DNA of 54,346 bases from Vibrio sp. Hep-1b-8 (lineage in GTDB: Bacteria > Pseudomonadota > Gammaproteobacteria > Enterobacterales > Vibrionaceae), in assembly GCF_006124995.1 (NCBI RefSeq), contig NZ_QEWN01000088.1:1-54346 (forward strand), given 5' to 3'. Below are positions 34,498-43,591 of the stretch, one piece after another. The notes under the pieces were generated by a model that was given only the letters and a program-made list of their open reading frames with translations, ran no database searches and was not told the origin of the DNA. The translations under genes and the position numbers were made by a program. Each line of letters opens with the position of its first letter. Positions within the stretch are counted from its first letter, which is position 1.

Positions 34498-35328
34498 GTG
34501 GTTAAACCAAACATTATTAAAACTAGTGAAAACCCAATGCAGACACTTGAAGTTGAAGTGTTTGATGAATACGGTGAAAAGCTCACCAAACAGATAGCTT
34601 GCGAACGTCCTTTAACCGTCATGCTTAACTGGAAAGAAGTGGTTACCTTGATGACATTAGGATCACGCCCTGAGTCACTCGTGCTTGGCTATTTAAAAAA
34701 CCAGAGTTTTATTTCCGATCCACAGGCATTGGAATCTGTGATTATTGACTGGGAAACGCATACTTCAGCGGTAATCACCAGTGAAGACACTCAACAAGTC
34801 GAGGGCGCACTGAAGAAAAAAACCGTCACATCAGGTTGTGGTCAAGGCACCATGTACGGCAATGTGATGAAACAACTAGAAAACTATCAAGTTCCTCAAG
34901 TCAAAATTAAGCAATCAGAAATATACTCCGCGCTCGAAGCCCTGACTCACTACAACGACACCTATAAAAAAGCCGGCGCCGTTCACGGTTGTGCGGTATG
35001 TAAAGCCAATGAGGTTCTTTCTTTTGTTGAAGATGTAGGCCGTCATAACGCAGTTGATACGCTAGCCGGTGAAATGTGGCTCAATGAGCAAAGCGGTGAT
35101 GACAAAATTTTCTACACCACAGGTCGCTTAACCTCAGAAATGGTGATTAAAGTTGCTCAAATGGGAATTCCCGTGCTTTTGTCCCGTTCAGGAGTGACGC
35201 AAATGGGGTTAGATTTGGCACAAAAATTTGGAATTACCACCATAGCTCGAGCCAAAGGTTTGAGGTTCCAGGTATTTACCGGCGCAGATAAAATGGAGTT
35301 TGACGTAAAAGGCAATCCAGCAAGTTAA
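34498..35328 (+). CDS. fdhD: Formate dehydrogenase accessory sulfurtransferase FdhD
   Basis: A 276-residue protein needed for formate dehydrogenase activity. In E. coli it passes sulfur from IscS to the molybdenum cofactor. Family features are RPLTVMLNWKE, VHGCAVC, FVEDVGRHNAVD and TGRLTSEMV. The E. coli CxxC sulfur-relay pair is here C-G-Q-G (TSGCGQGT), so only one of the two Cys remains. The start is GTG at 34498 with AGGA upstream. It diverges from the DUF3305/3306-fdh group. Confidence 0.93.
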   Translation: MVKPNIIKTSENPMQTLEVEVFDEYGEKLTKQIACERPLTVMLNWKEVVTLMTLGSRPESLVLGYLKNQSFISDPQALESVIIDWETHTSAVITSEDTQQVEGALKKKTVTSGCGQGTMYGNVMKQLENYQVPQVKIKQSEIYSALEALTHYNDTYKKAGAVHGCAVCKANEVLSFVEDVGRHNAVDTLAGEMWLNEQSGDDKIFYTTGRLTSEMVIKVAQMGIPVLLSRSGVTQMGLDLAQKFGITTIARAKGLRFQVFTGADKMEFDVKGNPAS

Positions 35329-35440
35329 CCGATACTGGCAAAACACCTCCCATGCGCCCTTAATTTTATATTTCCCGACATAAAAAGAGTTGCGGGCAAT
35401 GCGAGAGCAAGTGAAGCGTTATATTCTGCCAGAACGAAAA

Positions 35441-35463
35441 AACGGCCCAAATCAAGGGCCGTT
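35441..35463 (-). terminator. Terminator of ybiT
   Basis: AACGGCCC (35441-35448) pairs with GGGCCGTT (35456-35463). On the minus strand a T6 run follows, fitting termination of ybiT; it also lies about 110 bases beyond fdhD on the other strand. Confidence 0.8.
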
Positions 35464-35555
35464 CCTATAAGTAAAACTCTACCCTGTTCGTTCCAAACAC
35501 GTTAAGTGATAGGAGTTATCCGCAAGGAGGCTTTTACTTGTCTGGCTGGAGAGAA

Positions 35556-37148
35556 CTATCCCTCGATACCACGAGCTTTAAGGAATTCTGAATACGTTCC
35601 TTTGAAATCGGTAATTTTGTTGTTCTTGATTTCAATAATTCGAGTAGCCAGTGAGTCTACAAATACTCGGTCGTGCGAGACGAAGAATAGTGTGCCTTTG
35701 TACTGCTCAAGCGCGTTGTTAAGCGATTCGATCGACTCCATATCCATGTGGTTGGTCGGCTCGTCCATTAACAGCATATTCGGTTTGTGCATCATGATTT
35801 TGCCAAGCAACATACGACCCTGTTCACCACCAGAGAGTACTTTCACTGACTTTTTGATGTCATCTTGAGAGAACAGCATACGACCAAGGAAGCTACGGAT
35901 AACTTGTTCATCATCTCCTGCTTGACGCCACTGGCCCATCCAGTCCATCAGATTCATATCTTCTTCAAAGTCATGCGCATGATCTTGAGCGTAGTAACTG
36001 ATGTTAGCGTTTTCTGACCACTTAAATTCACCTGTGCGAGGCTCTAGTACACCCGCTAATGTATTAAGTAGTGTGGTTTTACCGACCCCGTTCTCACCGA
36101 TGATTGCGACACGCTCACCGACTTCGAATATAGCGTTGAAATCACTAAACAGATCGTCTTCAAAACCTTGGCTCAGATTTTCAACAATCAGTGCATTACG
36201 AAACAACTCTTTCGATTGCTCAAAACGAATAAATGGGTTCTGACGGCTTGATGCTTTAACTTCTGCCAGTTGGATCTTGTCGATCTGCTTAGCACGAGAT
36301 GTTGCTTGTTTAGCTTTAGATGCGTTAGCCGAGAAACGTGCAACGAATGTCTGTAGTTCAGCGATCTGAGCTTTCTTCTTCGCATTATCAGACAGTAGAC
36401 GATCACGTGCTTGTGAAGCCGCGGTCATGTACTCATCGTAGTTACCCGGATAGATTCGTAATTCGCCGTAATCCAGATCCGCCATATGCGTACATACAGA
36501 ATTTAGGAAGTGACGGTCGTGCGAGATAATGATCATCGTACAGTTGCGTTGGTTTAGCGTATCTTCTAACCAACGGATAGTGTCCATATCCAAGTTGTTG
36601 GTTGGTTCGTCAAGCAGCATGATATGCGGGTCTGCAAACAGAACCTGAGCAAGAAGAACACGTAGCTTCCAACCAGGTGCGACTTCGCTCATCAATCCGT
36701 AGTGCTGTTCTTCTGGAATACCCACAGCAAGAAGCAATTCACCCGCCTTAGAATCAGCCATGTAGCCATCCATTTCAGCGAACTGAACTTCCAAATCCGC
36801 AACTAACATGCCCTCTTCTTCGCTCATTTCTGGCAATGAATAGATGCGGTCACGTTCTTGCTTAACTTTCCAAAGTTCTTTATAGCCCATGATAACCGTA
36901 TCGATTACCGTGAACTCTTCATAAGCGAACTGGTCCTGATTCAGCTTTGCCACACGTTCGTTAGGATCGTAACTTACGTTACCACCAGTCGGCTCAAGTT
37001 CTCCGCTAAGGATTTTCATAAAGGTTGACTTACCACATCCATTGGCACCAATCAGGCCGTAGCGGTTACCTTCACCGAATTTTACCGAAATGTTTTCAAA
37101 CAGCGGCTTTGCGCCAAATTGCTGAGTGATATTAGCTGTACTTATAAT
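35556..37148 (-). CDS. ybiT: ABC-F ATPase YbiT, apparent ATT start
   Basis: A 530-residue cytoplasmic ABC-F protein of the YbiT subgroup, a ribosome-associated translation factor type. The first ABC domain has [20 protein letters not shown] and [10 protein letters not shown]; a linker rich in Lys/Arg follows ([14 protein letters not shown]); the second domain has [19 protein letters not shown] and MDEPTNHMD. The first ATG in frame (37019) would cut inside the first P-loop. Homology continues upstream ([18 protein letters not shown]) to an ATT at 37146-37148, eight bases after AGGGGG, and an in-frame TAG lies five codons before it. ATT gives exactly the 530 residues of E. coli YbiT. Confidence 0.9.
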   Translation of the reverse strand: MISTANITQQFGAKPLFENISVKFGEGNRYGLIGANGCGKSTFMKILSGELEPTGGNVSYDPNERVAKLNQDQFAYEEFTVIDTVIMGYKELWKVKQERDRIYSLPEMSEEEGMLVADLEVQFAEMDGYMADSKAGELLLAVGIPEEQHYGLMSEVAPGWKLRVLLAQVLFADPHIMLLDEPTNNLDMDTIRWLEDTLNQRNCTMIIISHDRHFLNSVCTHMADLDYGELRIYPGNYDEYMTAASQARDRLLSDNAKKKAQIAELQTFVARFSANASKAKQATSRAKQIDKIQLAEVKASSRQNPFIRFEQSKELFRNALIVENLSQGFEDDLFSDFNAIFEVGERVAIIGENGVGKTTLLNTLAGVLEPRTGEFKWSENANISYYAQDHAHDFEEDMNLMDWMGQWRQAGDDEQVIRSFLGRMLFSQDDIKKSVKVLSGGEQGRMLLGKIMMHKPNMLLMDEPTNHMDMESIESLNNALEQYKGTLFFVSHDRVFVDSLATRIIEIKNNKITDFKGTYSEFLKARGIEG

Positions 37149-37280
37149 AGGACTATCCCCCTAATGAATTAGCTTTAAAAATCAATTAGATATAGCTAAT
37201 TACTAAATGTATTGATGTAAATTTGGCGCTATTGTAACAGGTAAGAAGTGTGAACTACATAACATGTTGCAGATATATCA

Positions 37281-37312
37281 AAAAGGAGCCGCTAATCGCT
37301 TAACAGCTCCTT
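37281..37312 (-). terminator. Terminator of the outer-membrane barrel gene
   Basis: AAGGAGC (37283-37289) pairs with GCTCCTT (37306-37312). On the minus strand the stem is followed by TTTTGATA. It lies 26 bases beyond the stop of the gene ending at 37339. Confidence 0.75.
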
Positions 37313-37338
37313 CGATCTATTGGTAATACACAGTGGGT

Positions 37339-37893
37339 TTAGAAGGTAACTCGGCCACCAACTGAAACTCGCGCATTGGTCAATGTTGTGTCGATTCCAA
37401 TTATCTTGCCAGTAAGGGCTGTGTACTCGACACCGACATACCCGTACTTGAAGATTGTCGCTCGCGCACCGATACCCGCAGTCAGACCAGACATCGACGC
37501 GTCAAAACTGAATTGCGAGTTATCTTTGATGTTTGCCTTCTCCCAACCAATAGAGCCGTATGGCTTGATTGAAAACTCTTTTTCATCATCAAAGAAGAAG
37601 GTATAGCCAAATTCACCTGCCGCTCGAATATCGTCGTAGTCAGAGCCGTTATCATCCCCTTTGCTGTATGAGAAGGTGGTACCGAATACTCGGTTAAAAT
37701 CGAAGCCAACTTCTACCCCATCCATATCACCTTTGACCGTCGTGTCCTGAATGTTATTGCCTGAGAATTCAAGCTCTGAGTTAACCGTCTGGAAACCGAA
37801 ACGCGGTCCTGCGACATCTAAGTTTATAAAGTCTGAAGCGAACGTTGAACCAGTGACTGCCATCAATGCAGTCGTTAGAATTATCTTTTTCAT
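37339..37893 (-). CDS. Small outer-membrane beta-barrel protein
   Basis: A 184-residue protein. The signal peptide MKKIILTTALMAVTGSTFA is followed by alternating amphipathic strands typical of an eight-stranded barrel (GVEVGFDFNRVFGTTFSYSKG, IRAAGEFGYTFFF, KPYGSIGWEKANI, AGIGARATIFKYGYVGVEY), ending in a C-terminal Phe (RVTF), the usual BAM recognition residue. It belongs to the general OMP_b-brl type. The specific role (adhesin, porin-like or stability protein) cannot be told. Confidence 0.82.
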   Translation of the reverse strand: MKKIILTTALMAVTGSTFASDFINLDVAGPRFGFQTVNSELEFSGNNIQDTTVKGDMDGVEVGFDFNRVFGTTFSYSKGDDNGSDYDDIRAAGEFGYTFFFDDEKEFSIKPYGSIGWEKANIKDNSQFSFDASMSGLTAGIGARATIFKYGYVGVEYTALTGKIIGIDTTLTNARVSVGGRVTF

Positions 37894-38262
37894 GCTGAGT
37901 CATCCATTTTATATATAAGTTATTTTGAGACTCAAAATTACAAAATTTCTCTATCTATGTATTTACATTAATCAGTAAAGTGACATTTCAAATTTGAGCA
38001 TTTACTCTACTCGCGCACTAGTGTACTAGCTCACGTTGTAGGAGTGTTCTCAACTGAGCTAAATTATTGAATCAACGCCGGTAATTAACTGCATTGTAAA
38101 GATTGTCTCAATTAGCGGATCACTATTATTAATGACATCGGTATGACACTTGACGCAAAGTTAAGAATATAGTTTTGCAGCTTAAATAAGTGGGTGTTTC
38201 ACTCGCTTTCATTTCTAAAACTACTAAACTAACTCTAACCTCATAAGTTATAAGAGATTTTT
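37894..38262. other. Intergenic region between divergent genes, no gene seen
   Basis: These 369 AT-rich bases separate the barrel gene (minus) from the ATPase gene (plus) and must hold both promoters. No strong -35/-10 pair or known operator could be assigned with confidence. A near-palindrome CTAGTGTACTAG occurs near 38017. Confidence 0.4.
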
Positions 38263-40608
38263 ATGCGTTTAATCGTACGCTTTTTATGTATGGCTAGCTT
38301 GATTACTGCGCTTCCTGCTTTGGCAGCTTGGCAGTATGATCTCCAGGCAATTCCTCAGGTGGACAGTGTCAGCAGTGACATTGAACAAGAAATAGCGAAC
38401 CTTCCTGAAGCTTTGTTTATGACGGCTCAAGATAGAAGAAAGGTCAATCAGCTACTTGATGCCGTTCTTACTGAGCAACAAAAACAGATTGATCATTTCC
38501 AGAAAAGCCTTGCGACTTTCCGAAAACATGGGGGGGACGATGCGTGGTTTGACACAGAATCCAGTTATCTGACGTTAACCAGTCTTGGCAAAAGTAAGGA
38601 GCAACTGCTTGTCCTGACCGATTCAGTTAACCGTGACAAGCTGACGGGGTTTGGTCCTTACGGGGTAACTCAGTTTAAACAGGAATGGCATCAAACCCAG
38701 CTTAATCTTGAATATTGGATCTATTTTCAGCTGCGCAGTTTTAAATCACTGCTTGGCGAAGTCCTGATCTCACCGATTCCTGTCATTTGGGCTGGGTTGA
38801 AAGTACTGTTTATCTATTTTGGTCTGGTCTGGTGGCTAGCAAACAGCAAGCGCTTGATTCGCCTTTTCAAAGAAACTCAGCTTGAGTCGAATGCTAAGCC
38901 TGCATTGTGGGTTCGCCTTATCTGGTACATCAGTCGCGCTAACAGAGCGATCGCTTTCTTGATCGCGATTACCTTATCACTGCGTGTACTTTCTGGTATT
39001 CCAAGTCTTCAGCACCTGATTATCTTAGAGATATTTACTTGGTGGGTGCTCGGTGGCTCGATAGCGATTAGCTTTATTCTCGAGTTTGCGTATCGCAATA
39101 GTCGCTCATCTAATCCAGAAATTGTTGCCTTGAGGCTATCGACCATTCGACGCTATGTCTGGAGCGCCATTGTCGCTGGTGTGATCTTACAAATCTCTAT
39201 GCGCACCCTCGGTAAAGGAACCATTTACTATTGGATATATAGCGCCCTTTACGCTTGGTTTGTCTTGGTGACCTTATCGATTTTGCGTTTGTGGCGTAGC
39301 AAAGTATTCGCAACGGTTGAGCCCTTAACCGACCGACCAGTATGGGTTAACTGGGCAGTAAGCCGTAAAGATGCCTTGCTGCTGAGTATTCCTGCGACAG
39401 CGATGGCAATGGTGTGGTTAATCATTCACCACTTCAAACATAGGCTCGTCTCTGCGCTTTCAAATTACAGTTTTTTCAGTCAAGCACTCGCCTACCTGTT
39501 CCGTATTGAGGTCGCTAAGCAAACTGGAAACAGCAACGGCCAAAGCAACTTAGTGCGTGTTAAAGGTAACGACACGTTTGAGTACGTTTCACCTGGGAGC
39601 TTTGACAGCACCATCATCGACTATGCGGGTGATGAAATTAAGCAGTTGTCTAAGTATTTGATGAGCGACAGTCCGGCGATATGCGTAGTGTCGGGTGAAC
39701 GTGGCGTTGGAACCACAACACTCCTGCGTGGGCTTCTTATGAAAGTGAAAAATGCCGAGCCAATGTATCTAAGTTGTCCTTACTCTGGGTACAGCGAATT
39801 GCTCGCGCATTTGGCCGTTAGCCTTGGTTTAGAAGAAGACGCGACAGAGATCCAAATCTTGTCCCAATTGCGAAAAAGTGACACCACTTACTTAATTGCC
39901 GTGGACAACGCTCAACGACTGGTGAAACCAATGGTCGGTGGGCTAACTGACCTGATTCGTCTTACTAACCTCTTGCGCCGTTCAAAAAAGAACCATCGCG
40001 TTGTTATCGCAATTGAGAAAGCCAGCTGGCGTTTTGTCGATCGCGCTCGTGGTGAACGTCTGCTGTTTGATTTGGTCTCTTTTCTGCCTCGTTGGACAGA
40101 GAAACAGATCCATCTGTTACTCGATACCCGAATCAACCAACCTGAACAGAAACAGATTTCATTTGAGGGCTTAGTGGTTCCAAAACAGTGGGATCAGGAA
40201 GAAGTCACTGAAGAAGAGCGTGCTAAACAAGGGTTCTATCGAATTCTATGGCATTACTCTGATGGCAACCCTACCGTCGCGCTGCGCTTTTTCAGGTTGT
40301 CATTAAACCGCGATAAAGAGACGGAGCAGGTTTATATTCGCCTATTCCGCGCACCTGAATCACAAGAGTTGGAGAAAATGCCCAAACCTATGTTGGCTGT
40401 GCTGCGCTCTATTGTTCAATTGGAGATCGCTTCTCCAGAAATCCTGTCCGAATGTACTCAGTTGAGCATTGCCGAGATCACCGGCACACTGCGTTACTTC
40501 CAGAGCCGTGGTTATATTGAGTGGCTAGAAGACAAAGCGCGTGTTTCCGATCACTGGTTCCGTCATATAACCAATGTTCTCGATCGTCAGCATTTATTGG
40601 TGAAGTAA
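38263..40608 (+). CDS. Membrane-anchored P-loop ATPase paired with an MscS channel
   Basis: A 781-residue protein. The signal-like N-terminus (to PALA) is followed by a helical, probably periplasmic region (30-160), then about six membrane helices between 167 and 391. A cytoplasmic ATPase domain has Walker A GERGVGTTT (about 478-486) and Walker B TYLIAVDNAQ (about 541-550), with AAA/STAND-like spacing, and a C-terminal winged-helix-like part (690-775) follows. The next gene, one base apart, is an MscS-type channel. I do not know an established function; ATP-dependent control of the channel is an inference. Confidence 0.75.
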   Translation: MRLIVRFLCMASLITALPALAAWQYDLQAIPQVDSVSSDIEQEIANLPEALFMTAQDRRKVNQLLDAVLTEQQKQIDHFQKSLATFRKHGGDDAWFDTESSYLTLTSLGKSKEQLLVLTDSVNRDKLTGFGPYGVTQFKQEWHQTQLNLEYWIYFQLRSFKSLLGEVLISPIPVIWAGLKVLFIYFGLVWWLANSKRLIRLFKETQLESNAKPALWVRLIWYISRANRAIAFLIAITLSLRVLSGIPSLQHLIILEIFTWWVLGGSIAISFILEFAYRNSRSSNPEIVALRLSTIRRYVWSAIVAGVILQISMRTLGKGTIYYWIYSALYAWFVLVTLSILRLWRSKVFATVEPLTDRPVWVNWAVSRKDALLLSIPATAMAMVWLIIHHFKHRLVSALSNYSFFSQALAYLFRIEVAKQTGNSNGQSNLVRVKGNDTFEYVSPGSFDSTIIDYAGDEIKQLSKYLMSDSPAICVVSGERGVGTTTLLRGLLMKVKNAEPMYLSCPYSGYSELLAHLAVSLGLEEDATEIQILSQLRKSDTTYLIAVDNAQRLVKPMVGGLTDLIRLTNLLRRSKKNHRVVIAIEKASWRFVDRARGERLLFDLVSFLPRWTEKQIHLLLDTRINQPEQKQISFEGLVVPKQWDQEEVTEEERAKQGFYRILWHYSDGNPTVALRFFRLSLNRDKETEQVYIRLFRAPESQELEKMPKPMLAVLRSIVQLEIASPEILSECTQLSIAEITGTLRYFQSRGYIEWLEDKARVSDHWFRHITNVLDRQHLLVK

Positions 40609-40609
40609 C

Positions 40610-41488
40610 ATGAAAAAAATTCTAATTGTCTTGCTTGGTTTGCTGGTCATCCACCCTGCTTTTGCCACTGAGGAAGTGGCCAGTGTCGAAAACATCGGTC
40701 AAATTGCCAGTCTGATTCGTTGGAGCGGTGTGTTCTTCTCGCTGCTGATCATTATCGCCACCTGGTTATTGCTTAAGTTCATCAATTCCATGGTTGAAAG
40801 CATTGGTGGTCAGTTTGCTCAGTACAGAATGCTGCTGCAAAAACTCCAGTCGTTCATGCAGTTCTTTATCTACATGAGCGCGGGTATCTTGGTGTTTATG
40901 ATGAGTTTCCGCATCAATGACCAAATACTCGCATTGATTGGCGGTACACTTGCTGTATCCGTGGGCTTTGCGCTTAAAGACCTTGCAGCGTCGTTTATCG
41001 CGGGCATGACTGTGATGGTCGATCGTCCGTTTCAGGTTGGTGACCGCGTCACATTTGAAGGTAACTACGGAGACATTATTGCGATTGGATTACGTTCCGT
41101 TCGTATGCGTACTCTCAATGACGACATCATCACCATTCCGAACAACAAGTTCCTCAATGAAGTGACGGTGAGCGGGAACTACGGTGCTCTTGATATGCAG
41201 GTTGTTATCCCATTCTATGTTGGGCTTGATGAAGACATTACGCTCGCTCGAGACCTGATTCAAGAAGCAGCGTCATCAAGTCGCTACATCCACTTACCTA
41301 AGCCTGTAACGGTACTGGTCAAACAAACCATCACTGATAACTACTTAGCCATTCAGTTGACGTGTAAGGCGTACGTGGTTGATACCGCTTACGAAAAGCT
41401 GTTTGAAACCGACATTACTCTGCGCGTGATGAAAGAGTTTAAAAAGCACGGTATTTGCCCGCCGAAAATTGCAGTTAACGCCAGTTAA
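40610..41488 (+). CDS. MscS-family mechanosensitive channel-like protein
   Basis: A 292-residue inner-membrane protein: signal peptide ending AFAT, three membrane helices (about 36-58, 80-100, 105-128), then the MscS pore and beta domain (FALKDLAASFIAGMTVMVDRPFQVGDRVTFEGNYGDI) and the alpha/beta C-terminal domain. MscS proteins form heptamers that release solutes on osmotic downshock. The pore helix here (AVSVGFALKDLAASFIAG) has fewer Gly/Ala repeats than E. coli MscS. It starts one base after the upstream ATPase gene, so the two are co-expressed. Confidence 0.9.
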   Translation: MKKILIVLLGLLVIHPAFATEEVASVENIGQIASLIRWSGVFFSLLIIIATWLLLKFINSMVESIGGQFAQYRMLLQKLQSFMQFFIYMSAGILVFMMSFRINDQILALIGGTLAVSVGFALKDLAASFIAGMTVMVDRPFQVGDRVTFEGNYGDIIAIGLRSVRMRTLNDDIITIPNNKFLNEVTVSGNYGALDMQVVIPFYVGLDEDITLARDLIQEAASSSRYIHLPKPVTVLVKQTITDNYLAIQLTCKAYVVDTAYEKLFETDITLRVMKEFKKHGICPPKIAVNAS

Positions 41489-41504
41489 CAACACCGATAA
41501 AAAC

Positions 41505-41535
41505 GGCCAGTACGATAGTCGCACTGGCCTTTTTT
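41505..41535. terminator. Bidirectional terminator
   Basis: GGCCAGT (41505-41511) pairs with ACTGGCC (41523-41529). T6 follows on the plus strand, and GTTTTT on the minus strand. It serves the channel gene and the convergent histidine kinase gene. Confidence 0.85.
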
Positions 41536-43591
41536 ATAGATTGGTAATCTTTAGTTTGGGTTCGGCACGTTCGGGTAAATAGACACTAAAACAACTCCCT
41601 TTGCCCCACTCAGAAGTGACTTTTAGTTCACCACCAGATTGGCTCAGGATACTCTGCGATACGGAAAGCCCCAACCCTGTTCCATCGCGCTTGGTGGTGT
41701 AAAACGGCGAGAAGATTCGCTTCAGATTCTCCTCTTTGATTCCACACCCTTCATCTCTAACATGAATAATAGCGCCGACGGATTTGTCGCCTTCCATCCA
41801 GTCTTGTGTAGATATGATCAGTCGCCCAGTCCCCTTCATTGCATGGATACCATTCATCTGCAAGTTGACCAGTATCTGCAACAGTTGGTGACGGTTAACC
41901 TCAACAGAGGTATGAGCAGAGAGATGTGTCTCAAACTCAACGCCGCGTTTTTTAGTTCCCGTCTTAACCAGAGTGATGCTCTCCTCAACAATGGGGTTGA
42001 CATGTTGCCATGTAATTTCATCCTGAACTCCCCCTTGACGGCTGTATTGCAGCAAACTGCGAGTAATGTTTCGGATGCGATCTATCTGAGCATGAATGGC
42101 TTCAATCTCTTCTTTGACTCGATTAGATTCATTACCGAGTTCAAACTGCATTAACTCGACATTTCCCAGAATCACCGCTGTTGGATTATTGATTTCATGC
42201 GCAATACCCGCCGTCAATTCGCCAAGCGCGGCTAATTTCTCATTGACCACCAACTTGTCTCGAGTTTGGTTGAGTAGCTTGATATGAAGTTCCAGATCCT
42301 CCGTTTTCTCTTTCAAACTGGCGGTGCGATCTTGGACTTTACACTCAAGTTCATTTGCCGCTCGCAACAATTCATTTTTGCGCTGCTTGAGCAGATCAAG
42401 CATGTTGTCGAATTGCTTAGCTAATTGCGCCAGTTCATGGTTCTCATCCAAACCGAGCGGGCCAATACGCGTCTCCTTACCTAACTGGATCATTTTGACG
42501 ACGCGGTGAATGTGCTCAATAGGAATAAACAGATCTCTCGAACCGCGATAGACCAATAAGCTGGAAATGAGCAGTAGGAACAAGGTCGTTATCGAGATCT
42601 CAGCGATGTTGGTCATATAGGTGGTGACAAACGGCCATAACAGGTATCCGGTATAAAGCATACCAATCACATTGTCATATTGATCATGTAGTGGCTGATA
42701 AGCCGTGATATACCAAGCGTCGTATACAAAGGCTAAGTCAACCCACTCCTCACCATTGATGAGTACGGTGCGTTTGACTTCGTCGGAAACGCGCGTACCG
42801 ATGGCGCGTCCCAAGCGGTCATCACTGTCTAAAGGAACGTTGGTACTGATTCGCAGATCGTCCAAGAAGACCGTGAGTGTTCCCACGGGACGCAAGCTAT
42901 CTTGTATCGACGGATAGATTAAATCACGAATGGTATCAACCAAAGCAGTGCTGTTGTTAAGCAGCAATCCACCATCCAAAAAACCAATAATATCACTGCT
43001 CTTGTTGTGAATAGGGATCACGGTTCGACTAACTAAGCCACGTCCTTCTATCTCGCTACTATTTAGAATCGGCGTCTGAGCTCGTTTTACAAGATCCGAC
43101 CCTAATGCATTGAGCTCCTGCTGAGTAAGTACATCGAAGAAGGATTCACGGCGAGTGAGATCCATAAAGCGAAATTTATTGACTAGGTTATCTACGCGAT
43201 GAAACCGTAAGAAATCCAACTTATATTCGATACGCTGGTCAGACACCCATTGTTGCAAATCTGCTTCTGGCATCTCACTGTTGGCCACTCTGGTTACAAA
43301 GTCGTAAGAGTTCGCAAATGCTTTGACGTGATTCGCTTGACGTTCCTGAATCAGTTCAATGCTGTTCTCTGCCACGCCTAAACGTTCAGAAACATCAATC
43401 AACGCGCTTTGCCAAGTATAATGAATCGACCAGTAGATGGTTATTCCAATCAGAGCGAGCAGAGTCAAAAAAATCGGCGCAGAGGTGAGGATCATCAGCC
43501 TATATCGCACCATGGTTTTAAAGCGATAGCGCCATTTTGACCACAGAGACCAACGTGATGCTCTACTCGGCATGCGTTGACTCCTCACCAT
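41534..43591 (-). CDS. Sensor histidine kinase, candidate regulator of fdh and tup
   Basis: A 685-residue membrane sensor kinase. The first membrane helix (about 31-55) is followed by a long periplasmic sensor region of Cache type (about 56-320), a second helix (about 328-348), a HAMP-like linker and coiled coil (350-450), the HisKA H-box AGIAHEINNPTAV with phospho-His near 463, and an HATPase with DEGCGI and GTGLGLS. The gene overlaps that of its response regulator by 29 bases. The ligand is unknown; formate, another small carboxylate or a metal oxyanion are guesses based on its neighbours. Confidence 0.93.
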   Translation of the reverse strand: MVRSQRMPSRASRWSLWSKWRYRFKTMVRYRLMILTSAPIFLTLLALIGITIYWSIHYTWQSALIDVSERLGVAENSIELIQERQANHVKAFANSYDFVTRVANSEMPEADLQQWVSDQRIEYKLDFLRFHRVDNLVNKFRFMDLTRRESFFDVLTQQELNALGSDLVKRAQTPILNSSEIEGRGLVSRTVIPIHNKSSDIIGFLDGGLLLNNSTALVDTIRDLIYPSIQDSLRPVGTLTVFLDDLRISTNVPLDSDDRLGRAIGTRVSDEVKRTVLINGEEWVDLAFVYDAWYITAYQPLHDQYDNVIGMLYTGYLLWPFVTTYMTNIAEISITTLFLLLISSLLVYRGSRDLFIPIEHIHRVVKMIQLGKETRIGPLGLDENHELAQLAKQFDNMLDLLKQRKNELLRAANELECKVQDRTASLKEKTEDLELHIKLLNQTRDKLVVNEKLAALGELTAGIAHEINNPTAVILGNVELMQFELGNESNRVKEEIEAIHAQIDRIRNITRSLLQYSRQGGVQDEITWQHVNPIVEESITLVKTGTKKRGVEFETHLSAHTSVEVNRHQLLQILVNLQMNGIHAMKGTGRLIISTQDWMEGDKSVGAIIHVRDEGCGIKEENLKRIFSPFYTTKRDGTGLGLSVSQSILSQSGGELKVTSEWGKGSCFSVYLPERAEPKLKITNL

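Noticed and set aside
35506..35868. Plus-strand reading frame opposite ybiT
   Set aside because: Low-quality composition, no ribosome binding site or family resemblance, and it lies wholly antisense to the conserved end of ybiT.
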